Made by a program: the position numbers and the translations under genes
Assembly: GCF_009687885.1 (NCBI RefSeq)
Contig: NZ_BLAF01000004.1
Span: forward strand, 433,260-497,259
Source of the DNA: Acrocarpospora pleiomorpha
Lineage (GTDB): Bacteria; Actinomycetota; Actinomycetes; Streptosporangiales; Streptosporangiaceae
Reading direction: 5' to 3'
Length of the DNA stretch: 64,000 nt
Shown here: in pieces, positions 44,891 to 53,680 of the stretch
Position numbering within the stretch: the first letter of the stretch is position 1
Layout of the letters: every line of letters begins with the position of its first letter
The notes under the pieces: generated by a model
Database searches by the model: none
Told to the model about the DNA's origin: nothing
What the model saw: the letters and a program-made list of their open reading frames with translations, nothing else

Positions 44891-45114
44891 ATGTCGGGAC
44901 TGGGCGGTCGTACCGCGTTCATTGCTGGCGGCCCGCGTGGACAGGCGCGTTCTCATGCGGTGCGTCTTGCTCGAGGCGCGGACGTAGCGCTCGTCGACCT
45001 CCCCAAGCCGGTCGATTCGGTCGCCCCTATGAGCCCGCATCCGAGGCAGACATGAGAAGAACAGTTGCGCTGGTTGAAGCAGGGTGCCCGTTGATCGAAA
45101 TGACCGACGCCTGA
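44891..45114 (+). pseudogene. Mycofactocin-type SDR, broken N-terminal fragment
   Basis: ATG 44891 reads MSGLGGRTAFIAGGPRGQAR, SHAVRLARGADVALVDLPKPVDSV, then shifts frame near 45030 to YEPASEADMRRTVALVEAGC and stops. The VDLPKPVDSV...EADM insertion after beta-2 is the mycofactocin-SDR hallmark, shared with the intact copies at 52833 and 56469. The remaining ~200 residues are lost. Confidence 0.8.
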
Positions 45115-45125
45115 GGGGAACCGGA

Positions 45126-46067
45126 GTGGGAGACAACAGCCAGGGCCTGGAGCAGCGGGTCGCTGAACTCGAGCGAGCCGTCACACGCCTGAACGACATC
45201 GTCGAGATTCAGCACTTGCTCGCCTCCTACGGCCCCTCGGTGGACAGCAACTCCATCGACCTGGCAGGAGAGATCTGGGTCGAGGACGGCATTTACGAAA
45301 TCGACGGCTGGGAGCTGGGGAACCGGCAACAGATTCGCGACATGCTCTACAGCGAGACGCATCAGGAGTATGTGCGCGTCGGCTCGTCCCACCAGGTCTC
45401 CCCGCCACGGATCACCTTGCAAGGCGACACGGCCGTGGCCATTACTTACCAGATCCTCATCGCCAACGGCCCACACGGTTTCATGATCCGCCGTCTGACC
45501 GCCAACAGATGGGCCCTGGAACGTCGGCCCGAGGGGTGGCGGGTCCGTCGTCGCACCAACCGGCTGCTCAACGGATCCCCGGCAGCCCGACTGCTGTTCC
45601 GACACTCGTTGCAGGGTGTCGACGACCCGCTCGCAGTCTTCGAGGAGGAGTACGAACCCACTCCGCGGGACTTCGCTCGCGAGCAGGTCGAGCTGTTCGA
45701 ACGCTCGAACGGAACCGAGGGGAACACTATGCAGGATCGTCCGATCGTGGTGCTTACCACGATCGGACGGAAGAGTGGGAAGGTCCGCAAGAGCCCTCTA
45801 ATACGCGTCGAACACGACGGTCAGTACGTCGCGATCGCCTCATACGGCGGCAGGCCCGAGAACCCGGAGTGGTACGGGAACCTTCTGCATCAGCCGCAGG
45901 TCGAATTGCAGGACGGCGCGACCAAGCGGCGTTACCTGACGCGCGTGCTCACCGGCGCCGAGCGTGACACCTGGTGGGATCGCGCCGTCGAGGCGTTCCC
46001 GACCTACGCCGAGTACCAGTTGAAGACGGCTCGACGGATCCCCGTCGTGCTGCTCCAACCTTTGTGA
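45126..46067 (+). CDS. SnoaL-like domain fused to F420-type (DDN) nitroreductase domain
   Basis: 313 residues from GTG 45126, which follows GAGGGGAACCGGA. Residues ~15-175 form an NTF2/SnoaL_4 domain (IQHLLASYGPSVDSNSIDLAGEIW). Residues ~195-313 form a deazaflavin-dependent nitroreductase/F420H2-quinone reductase domain (RPIVVLTTIGRKSGKVRKSP, ASYGGRPENPEWYGNLL). The DDN family reduces quinones, nitro groups or enones with F420H2. The two usually occur as separate proteins, and the frame across the join is continuous. A strong hairpin follows the stop. Confidence 0.85.
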   Translation: MGDNSQGLEQRVAELERAVTRLNDIVEIQHLLASYGPSVDSNSIDLAGEIWVEDGIYEIDGWELGNRQQIRDMLYSETHQEYVRVGSSHQVSPPRITLQGDTAVAITYQILIANGPHGFMIRRLTANRWALERRPEGWRVRRRTNRLLNGSPAARLLFRHSLQGVDDPLAVFEEEYEPTPRDFAREQVELFERSNGTEGNTMQDRPIVVLTTIGRKSGKVRKSPLIRVEHDGQYVAIASYGGRPENPEWYGNLLHQPQVELQDGATKRRYLTRVLTGAERDTWWDRAVEAFPTYAEYQLKTARRIPVVLLQPL

Positions 46068-46104
46068 GGACACTCGAGCTTCTCGTCGACCAGCTCTGCA
46101 TTGC

Positions 46105-46146
46105 GTTGTCCGACTCCTTCCAGACGGCGTTGAGGAGTCGGACAAC
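46105..46146. terminator. Hairpin terminator
   Basis: Perfect 13-bp arms GTTGTCCGACTCC / GGAGTCGGACAAC with a 16-base loop, 37 bases after the SnoaL-DDN stop. Confidence 0.8.
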
Positions 46147-46239
46147 TTCACTGGCTCAGGATGAACCGAACCGCGGGGGAGCTGGCCTGCCCACCAGCCC
46201 AGATCCCAGACCGCCCGCCATCATGGGGCCGAGGGCAAA

Positions 46240-46985
46240 CTAGGGCCTATCTGACGGATCTTGTAGCGGGTACGGTGTGGCGTGGCCGGTGATCTGTCCG
46301 ATGTGGAATGGGCGCGGTTGGCGCCGCCGTTGCCGAGCATGGTTCCGTAGCGTGGTGGGCGTTGGCGTGATCACCGGCAGGTGATCAACGGGATTCTGTG
46401 GCGGATCGACAATGGTGCGAAGTGGCATCAGGTGCCGGAGCGGTACGGGCCGTGGAAAACGTGCTATCACCGCTTCTCGCAGTGGGAGCCTGACGGGACG
46501 TGGGCGCGGATCGAGCAGCGGTTGCAGGCCGATGCCGACGCTGTTGGGGAACTGGAGTGGCGTGCCCAGGTCGACGCCACGATCGTGCGGGCGCATCAGC
46601 ATGCCGCTGGAGCGCGTAAAGGGGGTTGAGCGCGGATGAATCACGTGCCGCGCAGGCGATCGGCCGGTCCCGGGGTGGGTTGACCACGAAGGTGCACCTC
46701 CTGGCCGAGGGTCGCGGCCGGAGCCTGGTCAAACGGCTCACCGCCGGGCAGGCGGCGGATACCAAGGAGTTGGTGGCGCTGCTCGACGCGGTGGCCGTCC
46801 CGCGCCCGGGCGGGGTGGGCCGGCACCGCAAGAAGCTTGACCATCTGACCGCGGACAAGGCCTACGGGTCGAAGGCCAACCGCAGGTCGCTGTGGGCGCG
46901 GGGTATCCCGCACACGATCCCGGAGCGGGCTGGCTCCGCGCGAAACGCGACCGGGCAACACCATGATCCGTCAGATAGGCCCTAG
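46240..46985 (+). mobile_element. IS5-family element, defective, with CTAG duplication
   Basis: Inverted ends GGCCTATCTGACGGATC at the left (from 46244) and its complement at the right (to 46981), flanked by CTAG at 46240-46243 and 46982-46985. The element is 738 bp. The 5' frame has an amber stop (…PSMVP*RGGRW) and continues as INGILWRIDNGAKWHQVPERYGPW. The 3' frame (46626-46985) reads RSRGGLTTKVHLLAEGRGR and LDHLTADKAYGSKANRRSL. It then ends without the final catalytic block, so about 60-80 residues are missing. Confidence 0.85.
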
Positions 46986-47321
46986 GCATTCAGGGCCGCT
47001 CACATGGCGGTGCTCGCCAGTCCGCGTCTTTGTCAAGGCGCCGTGGCCGGCGCCTTGACCGCTGAGGACGATCGTGCTCGGCCGCGTGCTCTTCGGCGCC
47101 ACGAGCAGAGAACAGGTATTCGCCCTGGCGAGGGAGCATCTCGGGGCGAAGTGCGGCACCTACGGACTTATGGTGCGGTGGCGGAGCCGCTGCCGCGTCC
47201 GTCGGCGCTCACGGCCGCGGAAACGTGTCCTCAACGTGATTGACGCCACACCTGCCCCCTGTCAGAGTTGGGCGTCCAACGCATGAGTATGCGTCCAGCG
47301 CACACAATCCTAGGGAGTAGC
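46986..47321. promoter_or_regulatory. Promoter region of the CUT2 importer operon
   Basis: 336 bases with no gene. A palindrome ACGCAT-GAGT-ATGCGT (47279-47294) lies 27 bases before the binding-protein ATG, and a TTGACGCCA box is at 47240. It is a candidate operator/promoter. Confidence 0.5.
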
Positions 47322-48473
47322 ATGACAACGGAGTCTCGCCGCCTCGCGCTCGTGGCGTTTCTCGCCACTGCGGGCCTGCTGATCTCCGCGTGCAGTTCGT
47401 CCGGTGGCTCGCCCGGGGCCACTAAGAGCGGCGAGAACGGCACTGCGGCCGGGAACCCGGGCCTGAAGGAAGCCGCGGACTACATCGCAGCGAACGCAAG
47501 GAACCCAACCAGCATCGGCGTCTCCGACCTCGAGGAGGCCCCGCCGAAGGGCAAGAAGGTCATCATGCTGCTGGTCACCCCGCAGCCGATCGCCGCGCGG
47601 GTGGCTACCGGCATGCGCGAAGGCTCTGCGGCCCTCGGTTGGGACTTCAGCACGATCAACGCAGGTTCCTCGCCGGCCGATGCAATCAAGGCCTTCGAGG
47701 CTGCTCTGCAGAAGACCCCCGACGCGATCTGCATTTGTGGCACCGCTGACTCGACGGTATTCACGTCCCAAATCGCCGAGGCGAAGAGTAAGGGCGTCAC
47801 CGTGATCCAGAACGTCGGCGCCGAAGGCCCGGTTGACGGAGTTCTGGCGAACGTGGCGGGCTCCGACCAGATCGTGCTCTACGCCAAGCTGGTGGCTGCC
47901 TACTTCATCACCGAGTCGGACGGCAAGGGCCGGGCTGGCCTCTTCAATATCAATGCGTTCCCGATCCTGAAGGCGTTCACCGGCGCCTTCATCGCCGCCG
48001 TCAAGACTTGGTGCCCGGGCTGCACGGTCGACGACCAAAACCAGCAGCTTGCGGACGTCGGCACGAAGACACCGGCCAACGTCGTCGCCTACTTCCAGCG
48101 CAACCCGCAGGCCAAGTGGGCCGTCTTCGGCAACGGCGACACTGCACTGGGTGTGAGCACTGCGCTCAAGACCGCCGGCATCTCGGGCATCAACATCATT
48201 GGTGAGTCTCCTTCAGCCCCTAACCTGGAGGCCCTCAAGACCGGTGACGAGAGAGCATGGGCGGGCTATCCGGTTGAAATGATGGGGTGGCGCACCATCG
48301 ACGCCCTGGCGCGCCACTACGCCGGAGACGATGTCGCTGCCGCGGTCGCGGTACCACTTCCCGGCCAGATGATCACCAAGGCGAACGTGAACACGATCGC
48401 CATCGAGGAAGGCCAGTACGTCGCCGTGGCCGGATTCCGCGATCAGTTCAAGAAGGCGTGGCATGTTGGTTGA
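47322..48473 (+). CDS. Sugar-type (CUT2) ABC substrate-binding lipoprotein
   Basis: 383 residues from ATG 47322, preceded by GGGAGTAG. The signal has lipobox LISAC (Cys24). The body begins KKVIMLLVTPQPIAARVATGMREGSAALGW and continues with DAIKAFEAALQKTPDAICICG, the type I periplasmic-binding fold of ribose/xylose-type receptors. It overlaps the ATPase gene by 11 bases. The cargo is probably not a simple sugar, given the catabolic neighbours; unassigned. Confidence 0.85.
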   Translation: MTTESRRLALVAFLATAGLLISACSSSGGSPGATKSGENGTAAGNPGLKEAADYIAANARNPTSIGVSDLEEAPPKGKKVIMLLVTPQPIAARVATGMREGSAALGWDFSTINAGSSPADAIKAFEAALQKTPDAICICGTADSTVFTSQIAEAKSKGVTVIQNVGAEGPVDGVLANVAGSDQIVLYAKLVAAYFITESDGKGRAGLFNINAFPILKAFTGAFIAAVKTWCPGCTVDDQNQQLADVGTKTPANVVAYFQRNPQAKWAVFGNGDTALGVSTALKTAGISGINIIGESPSAPNLEALKTGDERAWAGYPVEMMGWRTIDALARHYAGDDVAAAVAVPLPGQMITKANVNTIAIEEGQYVAVAGFRDQFKKAWHVG

Positions 48474-50040
48474 GTCGTCATCCGACGAGGATGCCGGGCT
48501 CTTCAAGGATCAGGTCACTCCAGCGCTGCAGGTGCACTCCGCCAGCAAGACCTTTGGCGGCGTGCGAGTGCTGGAGGACGTGAGCCTAGCGGTGCTTCCC
48601 GGAGAGATCCGGGCCATCGTTGGTGAGAACGGCTCAGGCAAGAGCACGCTGGTGAAGATCCTCGCCGGCTACTACGAACCCGATGCGGGCACTGAGGTGG
48701 CGGTGGCTGGGAACCCGGTCACCACTACTCACGCCGGTGAGGCGAAGAATGCCGGACTGCGATTCGTGCACCAGGACTTGGCCCTCGTCGACTCGCTCAA
48801 TGTCGTCGAGAACCTCGGTCTGGGCAGAGGCTTCGGCTGTGGCCGCGGCCGGCCGGTCAACTGGGCTGACCGGCGCCGCGAAGCTCGGCAGAACCTCGCC
48901 GAACTCGGCTATGACGTCGACGTCACTGTCCCGACCGGGAAGCTGCAGGCCAGCGAAAGGACAGCGGTCGCGGTCGCCCGCGCGGTGGCCGAGCACCACT
49001 CAAGGCCGCAACTGCTGGTGCTGGACGAACCGACAGCCAACCTGCCCGGCCCCGAGGTAGAGCGGCTTTTCGACCTCGTCCGCAGGGTCCGCGACAACGG
49101 CGTTGCGGTCCTGTTCATCTCCCACCACTTGGACGAGGTGTTCGAACTCGCGGACTCGGTCACCGTGTTGCGTGGCGGCCGTCTGATCACCACGAGGCCG
49201 ATCGCCGGCCTCGACCGGAGCACCCTCATCGAGCTGATCGTGGGCCACCCGGTCCAGTCCTCAACACAGACCGCCGTCGTCGACGAGCGCTCCGTGGTCC
49301 TGGAGCTGAAGTCGATCTCCGGCGCCACGGTTCACAAGCTCAGTGCCGACGTGCGAAAGGGCGAGATCCTCGGCATCGCCGGCATCACCGGCTCGGGCCG
49401 TGAGGCGGCAGCATCGCTCATCTTCGGCGGCCTTCCGCGGACTGGCGACGTCGTCGTCGACGGCCACTTCGTGCCTTCTGGCCGGCCAGACCTGAGCATC
49501 GGGGCAGGGATCGCCATGGTGCCAGCGAACCGGCCGCGAGTCGCCGTGGTCCACGGCCACACTGTGGCCGAGAACCTCACGCTGGCGCGTCTGAAGGACT
49601 TCAGCCAGAAGGGCTGGCTGCGTCGTCGAGAGGAGATGCGCACCGTCCAGGGATGGCTGGGCGAACTCGACGTACGTCCGCGCGAGCCGCACGCGTTGAT
49701 GTCGCGACTTTCCGGCGGCAACGCCCAGAAGGTCATTCTCGCGAGGTGGCTCCGCCTGGAGCCACGAGTGCTGATCCTCGACGAACCCACTCAAGGCGTT
49801 GACGTCGGGGCCAAACAAGACATCCACGACCGAATCCGTGCAGCCGCCTCATCAGGCTGCTCGGTGGTCGTCTGCTCGACGGATAGTGAGGAACTGGCGT
49901 TGTTGTGTACGCGCATACTTGTCTTCTCCGGAGGACGTGTCGAGAGTGAGCTCCCTGGACCGGTCGAAGCCGCTGCGATCACTGCGGCGTGCCTGGCCGC
50001 CACGCCCGAGGCGCGAAAGACAGAAGAGGCCGGGGCATGA
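48463..50040 (+). CDS. Sugar-type ABC importer ATPase (RbsA/MglA-like, duplicated)
   Basis: 525 residues with two nucleotide-binding domains. The first has Walker A GENGSGKST and LLVLDEPTANL. The second has the degenerate P-loop GITGSGREAA typical of this subfamily, an intact signature LSGGNAQKVILARWL and LILDEPTQGVDVGAK. In the first domain the signature helix reads LQASERTAVAVARAVA in place of LSGGQ, also usual for RbsA. The stop overlaps the permease ATG (ATGA). Confidence 0.9.
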   Translation: MLVESSSDEDAGLFKDQVTPALQVHSASKTFGGVRVLEDVSLAVLPGEIRAIVGENGSGKSTLVKILAGYYEPDAGTEVAVAGNPVTTTHAGEAKNAGLRFVHQDLALVDSLNVVENLGLGRGFGCGRGRPVNWADRRREARQNLAELGYDVDVTVPTGKLQASERTAVAVARAVAEHHSRPQLLVLDEPTANLPGPEVERLFDLVRRVRDNGVAVLFISHHLDEVFELADSVTVLRGGRLITTRPIAGLDRSTLIELIVGHPVQSSTQTAVVDERSVVLELKSISGATVHKLSADVRKGEILGIAGITGSGREAAASLIFGGLPRTGDVVVDGHFVPSGRPDLSIGAGIAMVPANRPRVAVVHGHTVAENLTLARLKDFSQKGWLRRREEMRTVQGWLGELDVRPREPHALMSRLSGGNAQKVILARWLRLEPRVLILDEPTQGVDVGAKQDIHDRIRAAASSGCSVVVCSTDSEELALLCTRILVFSGGRVESELPGPVEAAAITAACLAATPEARKTEEAGA

Positions 50041-51026
50041 CGACGTCAGTGGCTAGGGCCAAGCCACTGCAGCGATCGTTTGCCGAGAAACTCGCCTTGG
50101 ATAGGTTCAGCGGGGTCCTCGTCCTTGCAGTGCTGGTGGTGATCTTCGGGACGGCCCTGCCGGACACCTTCCTGACTGCCACCACGTTGAAGGCAGTGAG
50201 CCAGAACCAGGCCGTCACTTTCATGGCGGCGCTCGCGCTGATCCTGCCCCTGGCCGCCGGCATCTTCGATCTCTCCGTGGCGGCCACGCTGGGAGTTGCC
50301 GTGGTTCTCTCGCTCAAACTGATCGAAGGCGGGACACCAGTCGTGCTGGCGATCCTCGCCACCTTCGGCGTGGGCCTAGTGATCGGCGTCGTCAACGGCG
50401 TGGTGATCGTGGGACTGCAGGTCAGTTCTTTCATCGCCACCCTGGGTATGTCCAGCGTCCTCGCCGCCATCGCGTACTGGATCACCGACGGCAACCAGTT
50501 GGTGGGGACGAATGACAACGCCCACAGCTTCACCAAGCTGGGCCAGGGCACCCTCGTCGGCCTCGCCTACCCGGTGTGGTACGCGGTCGTCGTCGCCATC
50601 ATCATCTGGTACGTCACCGAGGCGACCACAGTAGGGCGGTACCTCTACGGCATCGGCGGCAACTCCGAAGCGGCCCGTCTCGCCGGTGTCCGGGTGAACT
50701 TGATCTCCTTCGGCTCGCTGGTGGCCTCCGGGCTCATCGCCTCCTTCGCCGGCGTCGTGCTCTCCGCGCAACTCGGGACGGGTGGACCGGATATCGGCAC
50801 GCCGTATCTGCTGCCCGCATTCTCCACGGTGCTACTGGGTGCGACGCAGGTCCGCAACAACGGCCGAGTGAACGTGCTCGGCACCCTCGTTGCCTGCGTG
50901 CTCCTCGCGACCGGCATTTACGGGCTGCAACTCGCCGGGGCTCCGTCGTGGATCTCCAGTCTCTTCAACGGCTGCGCCCTGATCCTGGCCGTCGCCCTCT
51001 CTGTCCGCCTCACCCGTCGCCGGTAG
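50037..51026 (+). CDS. Sugar-type ABC importer permease (RbsC-like)
   Basis: 329 residues from ATG 50037. About eight to ten hydrophobic helices. The family core is LPLAAGIFDLSVAATLGVAVVLS, and the coupling loop is RYLYGIGGNSEAARLAGVRVNL. It forms the membrane channel with the ATPase at 48463. The next gene starts 30 bases later. Confidence 0.9.
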   Translation: MTTSVARAKPLQRSFAEKLALDRFSGVLVLAVLVVIFGTALPDTFLTATTLKAVSQNQAVTFMAALALILPLAAGIFDLSVAATLGVAVVLSLKLIEGGTPVVLAILATFGVGLVIGVVNGVVIVGLQVSSFIATLGMSSVLAAIAYWITDGNQLVGTNDNAHSFTKLGQGTLVGLAYPVWYAVVVAIIIWYVTEATTVGRYLYGIGGNSEAARLAGVRVNLISFGSLVASGLIASFAGVVLSAQLGTGGPDIGTPYLLPAFSTVLLGATQVRNNGRVNVLGTLVACVLLATGIYGLQLAGAPSWISSLFNGCALILAVALSVRLTRRR

Positions 51027-51056
51027 CGGCGCCAACCGAGTGATCGGAGGAACAAC

Positions 51057-51614
51057 ATGTTGGAGCGCCTCGCCGACCGTCTGGCTATTCACGAGTGCCT
51101 GTACCGCTATGCACGTTCAGTCGATCGACTGGACTACGAGGGCATAGCGGCATGCTATTTCGATGACGCCATCGATACGCATGGCTCCTATACGGGTACG
51201 GCACTAGGCCTGGTCGAGGACATCCGCAGCCGCCACCAGGTCATCGACTCCGCGCAACACTTCGTCACCAACGTCATCATCGAGTTCGACAGGGACAACC
51301 TGGCCTTCGTCGAGTCGTACTGTATCGCATTCCTGCGCATGCGGCCCGAAGACAGCCAGGCGCGGCAGGCCGAACGCGTGAGCCGCTGCCGTTACGTGGA
51401 CCGCTTCGAACGCCGTGACGGGCGCTGGGCGATCGCCGACCGCGTGGTCGTCTTCGACGAGTCGCTGCAGGTAGATGTGCAGGATCTCTCCCCCGAGGAC
51501 TGGGTCATGTCCCGACGTGACCGGTCCGACCCGGTCTATTGGTGGGGTCGGGACGGCCACCAAGCAGGCAACAACGCACCGAAGAACGAGACTGAAAGGC
51601 AGGCCAGGCCATGA
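51057..51614 (+). CDS. SnoaL-like (NTF2-fold) protein
   Basis: 185 residues. LADRLAIHECLYRYARSVDRLDYEGIAACYFDDAIDTHGSYTG is the N-terminal helix and pocket of the SnoaL_4 family, which binds or dehydrates/cyclises hydrophobic substrates. The ATG follows CGGAGGAACAAC. It overlaps the serine hydrolase by four bases. Confidence 0.8.
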   Translation: MLERLADRLAIHECLYRYARSVDRLDYEGIAACYFDDAIDTHGSYTGTALGLVEDIRSRHQVIDSAQHFVTNVIIEFDRDNLAFVESYCIAFLRMRPEDSQARQAERVSRCRYVDRFERRDGRWAIADRVVVFDESLQVDVQDLSPEDWVMSRRDRSDPVYWWGRDGHQAGNNAPKNETERQARP

Positions 51615-52783
51615 CTGTCGAAGGAACGTGGGACAAGAAGTTCCAGCGAGTGATCGACGTCCTCGACGAGCACCTCGCCGCAGGCGACGATGTCGGCGCC
51701 TCGGTCGCCCTTTTCGTGAAGGGCGAGCCGGTCATCGACGCCTGGGGCGGCTGGATCGACCAGGCACACACCAGGCCGTGGGAAAGAAACACGATCGTCA
51801 ACTGCTGGTCGAATACGAAGACGGTCGCCGTACTCGCTCTGCTCATGCTGGTCGACCGGGGTCTGGTCGATCTGGATGCTCCGGTAGCGAAGTACTGGCC
51901 CGAATTCGCGGAAAACGGTAAGGAAAATGTCCTAGTCAAGCAGATCCTCTCCCACACCTCCGGCGTGGCCGGCTGGGACATGCCGGTGACGATGGACGAC
52001 ATCTACGACCCGGACATCTCCCTGGCCAAGCTAGCCGCCATGGCTCCGTGGTGGGAACCCGGCACCGCCGGCGGCTACCACGCCTTGAGCATCGGACACC
52101 TCATCCATGGCGTCGTGCTGAAGGTGACCGGTCTTAGTCTCGGCAAGTTCGTCGCCACCGAGATCGCCGCTCCGCTCGGCGCCGACTTCAGCATCGGCCT
52201 GCCAGAGTGGGAGGACTACCGGATCTCCCCGTTGATCCTCCCACCTCCCGGCCCGGCCTTCGACGCGGAACTCGCCTTCGAGGACAAGAACAGCGTGGGC
52301 TACAAGCTGACCATCGCCGCTCTCGCGACCGACCCCGCAACCTGCTGGGACGTCCGATGGCGGCGCTCGGAGTTCTGCGCGGCGGGCAACGGCCACGGCA
52401 ATGCCCGTTCGCTGGCGAGGATCCAGTCGGTGGTCTCCAATGGCGGCGAGGCGCACGGGGTTCGGTTGCTCTCCCAAGCGACCATCGACCGGATTTTCGA
52501 GGAGCAGTCCAAAGGTGTCGACCTCTACCTCGGGCTGCCGATCCGCTGGGGCATCGGTTACGCCTTGTCGTACCCGGAGCAATTCCCGTACCTGCCCGAC
52601 AGTCGAGTCTGCTTCTGGGCGGGCTGGGGAGGCTCCATGCTCATCAACGACATCGACCGTGGGCTGACCTTCGCCTACATCATGAACCGGATGGAGCCCG
52701 GGGTCCTCGGCACGTACAACGGCATCGTCGGCGGTTACCGGGCCGAGCCGCTCATCCGCTCGGTCTACGCCGCCCTCGACTAG
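51611..52783 (+). CDS. Serine hydrolase, beta-lactamase/EstB family
   Basis: 390 residues. The S-x-x-K motif is S67-NT-K70 (NCWSNTKTV), and the second catalytic Tyr is probably in GGYHALSIGHLI. The family's AxYWPEFAENGKENVLVKQILSHTSGV segment is intact. No signal peptide is visible, so it is an intracellular esterase/lactonase rather than a beta-lactamase. Lying between a transporter, a SnoaL protein and an SDR, it may open an ester or lactone of the imported compound (inference). Confidence 0.87.
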   Translation: MTVEGTWDKKFQRVIDVLDEHLAAGDDVGASVALFVKGEPVIDAWGGWIDQAHTRPWERNTIVNCWSNTKTVAVLALLMLVDRGLVDLDAPVAKYWPEFAENGKENVLVKQILSHTSGVAGWDMPVTMDDIYDPDISLAKLAAMAPWWEPGTAGGYHALSIGHLIHGVVLKVTGLSLGKFVATEIAAPLGADFSIGLPEWEDYRISPLILPPPGPAFDAELAFEDKNSVGYKLTIAALATDPATCWDVRWRRSEFCAAGNGHGNARSLARIQSVVSNGGEAHGVRLLSQATIDRIFEEQSKGVDLYLGLPIRWGIGYALSYPEQFPYLPDSRVCFWAGWGGSMLINDIDRGLTFAYIMNRMEPGVLGTYNGIVGGYRAEPLIRSVYAALD

Positions 52784-52832
52784 AGCCGAGGCGGCACAAC
52801 GTTGTTTCACACCTCGTAAGGAGCACATCACC

Positions 52833-53660
52833 ATGGGGAAGTTGGAGAACAAGGTCGCCCTCATCACCGGCGGCGCGCGGGGCCAGGGCAGGTCTCACGC
52901 CATTGCCCTCGCGCGGGAGGGGGCGAGGATCGCCCTGGTCGACGCCCCGAAGCCGATCGCCTCCGTCAGCTACCCGCTCGGTACCGAGGCCGAGCTGGAT
53001 GAGACGGTGAAGCTGGTCCAGGCGGAGGACATCCCGGCGATCGCTCTGCAGGGCGACACCCGGTCCATGGCGGACATGCGACGCGTCGTGTCGGACACCA
53101 TCGCGAGGTTCGGCCAGATCGACATCCTGCTGGCGAACGCGGGCATCGCCTCGTACAGCCCACTGGCCACGATGTCGGACCAAATGTGGCACGACATGAT
53201 CGACGTCAATCTGACCGGGACGGCCAACACCATCCGAGCCGTGTTGCCGCACATGATCGAGCGCTCCTACGGCCGGATCGTCGTGACATCGTCGCAGGCC
53301 GGGCGAAAGGGCATACCTAACTTGGCGCACTACTGCTCTGCCAAATGGGGGCTGTCAGGCCTGGTTCGTACTGTCGCGCTGGAAGTGGCGCCCTTCGGCG
53401 GGATCACCTGCAACGCGATCCTCCCGGGCGGCGTGGAGACGCCGATGATGAAGAACGATGAGGTCTACCGGACGTTCCGTCCGGACCTGGACAACCCGAC
53501 GCTCGAGGATATGGAGGCGGTTCTCCGCCAGCTCAATCCGATGCCGACCGAGTGGATTCAGCCGGAGGACATCTCGGCAGGGGTGCTGTATCTCGTCGCC
53601 GACGAGGCCCGGTACGTCACCGGCGCCATGCTGGACGTCGCGGCGGCGTTCAACGCCTGA
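52833..53660 (+). CDS. Mycofactocin-coupled SDR oxidoreductase
   Basis: 275 residues. TGGARGQG (GQGRSHA) and the insertion VDAPKPIASVSYPLGTEAELDETV after beta-2 identify the mycofactocin-dependent SDR subfamily, in which bound NAD is re-oxidised by mycofactocin. The catalytic set is SSQAG with YCSAK. The ribosome site is TAAGGAGC. It is the last gene of the CUT2 operon, and its stop codon lies in a hairpin shared with the convergent iclR. Its likely substrate is an alcohol produced from the imported compound. Confidence 0.9.
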   Translation: MGKLENKVALITGGARGQGRSHAIALAREGARIALVDAPKPIASVSYPLGTEAELDETVKLVQAEDIPAIALQGDTRSMADMRRVVSDTIARFGQIDILLANAGIASYSPLATMSDQMWHDMIDVNLTGTANTIRAVLPHMIERSYGRIVVTSSQAGRKGIPNLAHYCSAKWGLSGLVRTVALEVAPFGGITCNAILPGGVETPMMKNDEVYRTFRPDLDNPTLEDMEAVLRQLNPMPTEWIQPEDISAGVLYLVADEARYVTGAMLDVAAAFNA

Positions 53661-53680
53661 GCGGACGTGGCTCCCGCTCA
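53658..53680. terminator. Short bidirectional hairpin containing both stop codons
   Basis: TGAGCGG (53658-53664) pairs with CCGCTCA (53674-53680) around 9 bases. The first TGA is the SDR stop, and the last TCA is the iclR stop read from the other strand. Confidence 0.6.

Noticed and set aside
51611-52783. Beta-lactamase conferring resistance
   Set aside because: No signal peptide, an EstB-like SNTK context and location in a catabolic operon point to an esterase/lactonase role.
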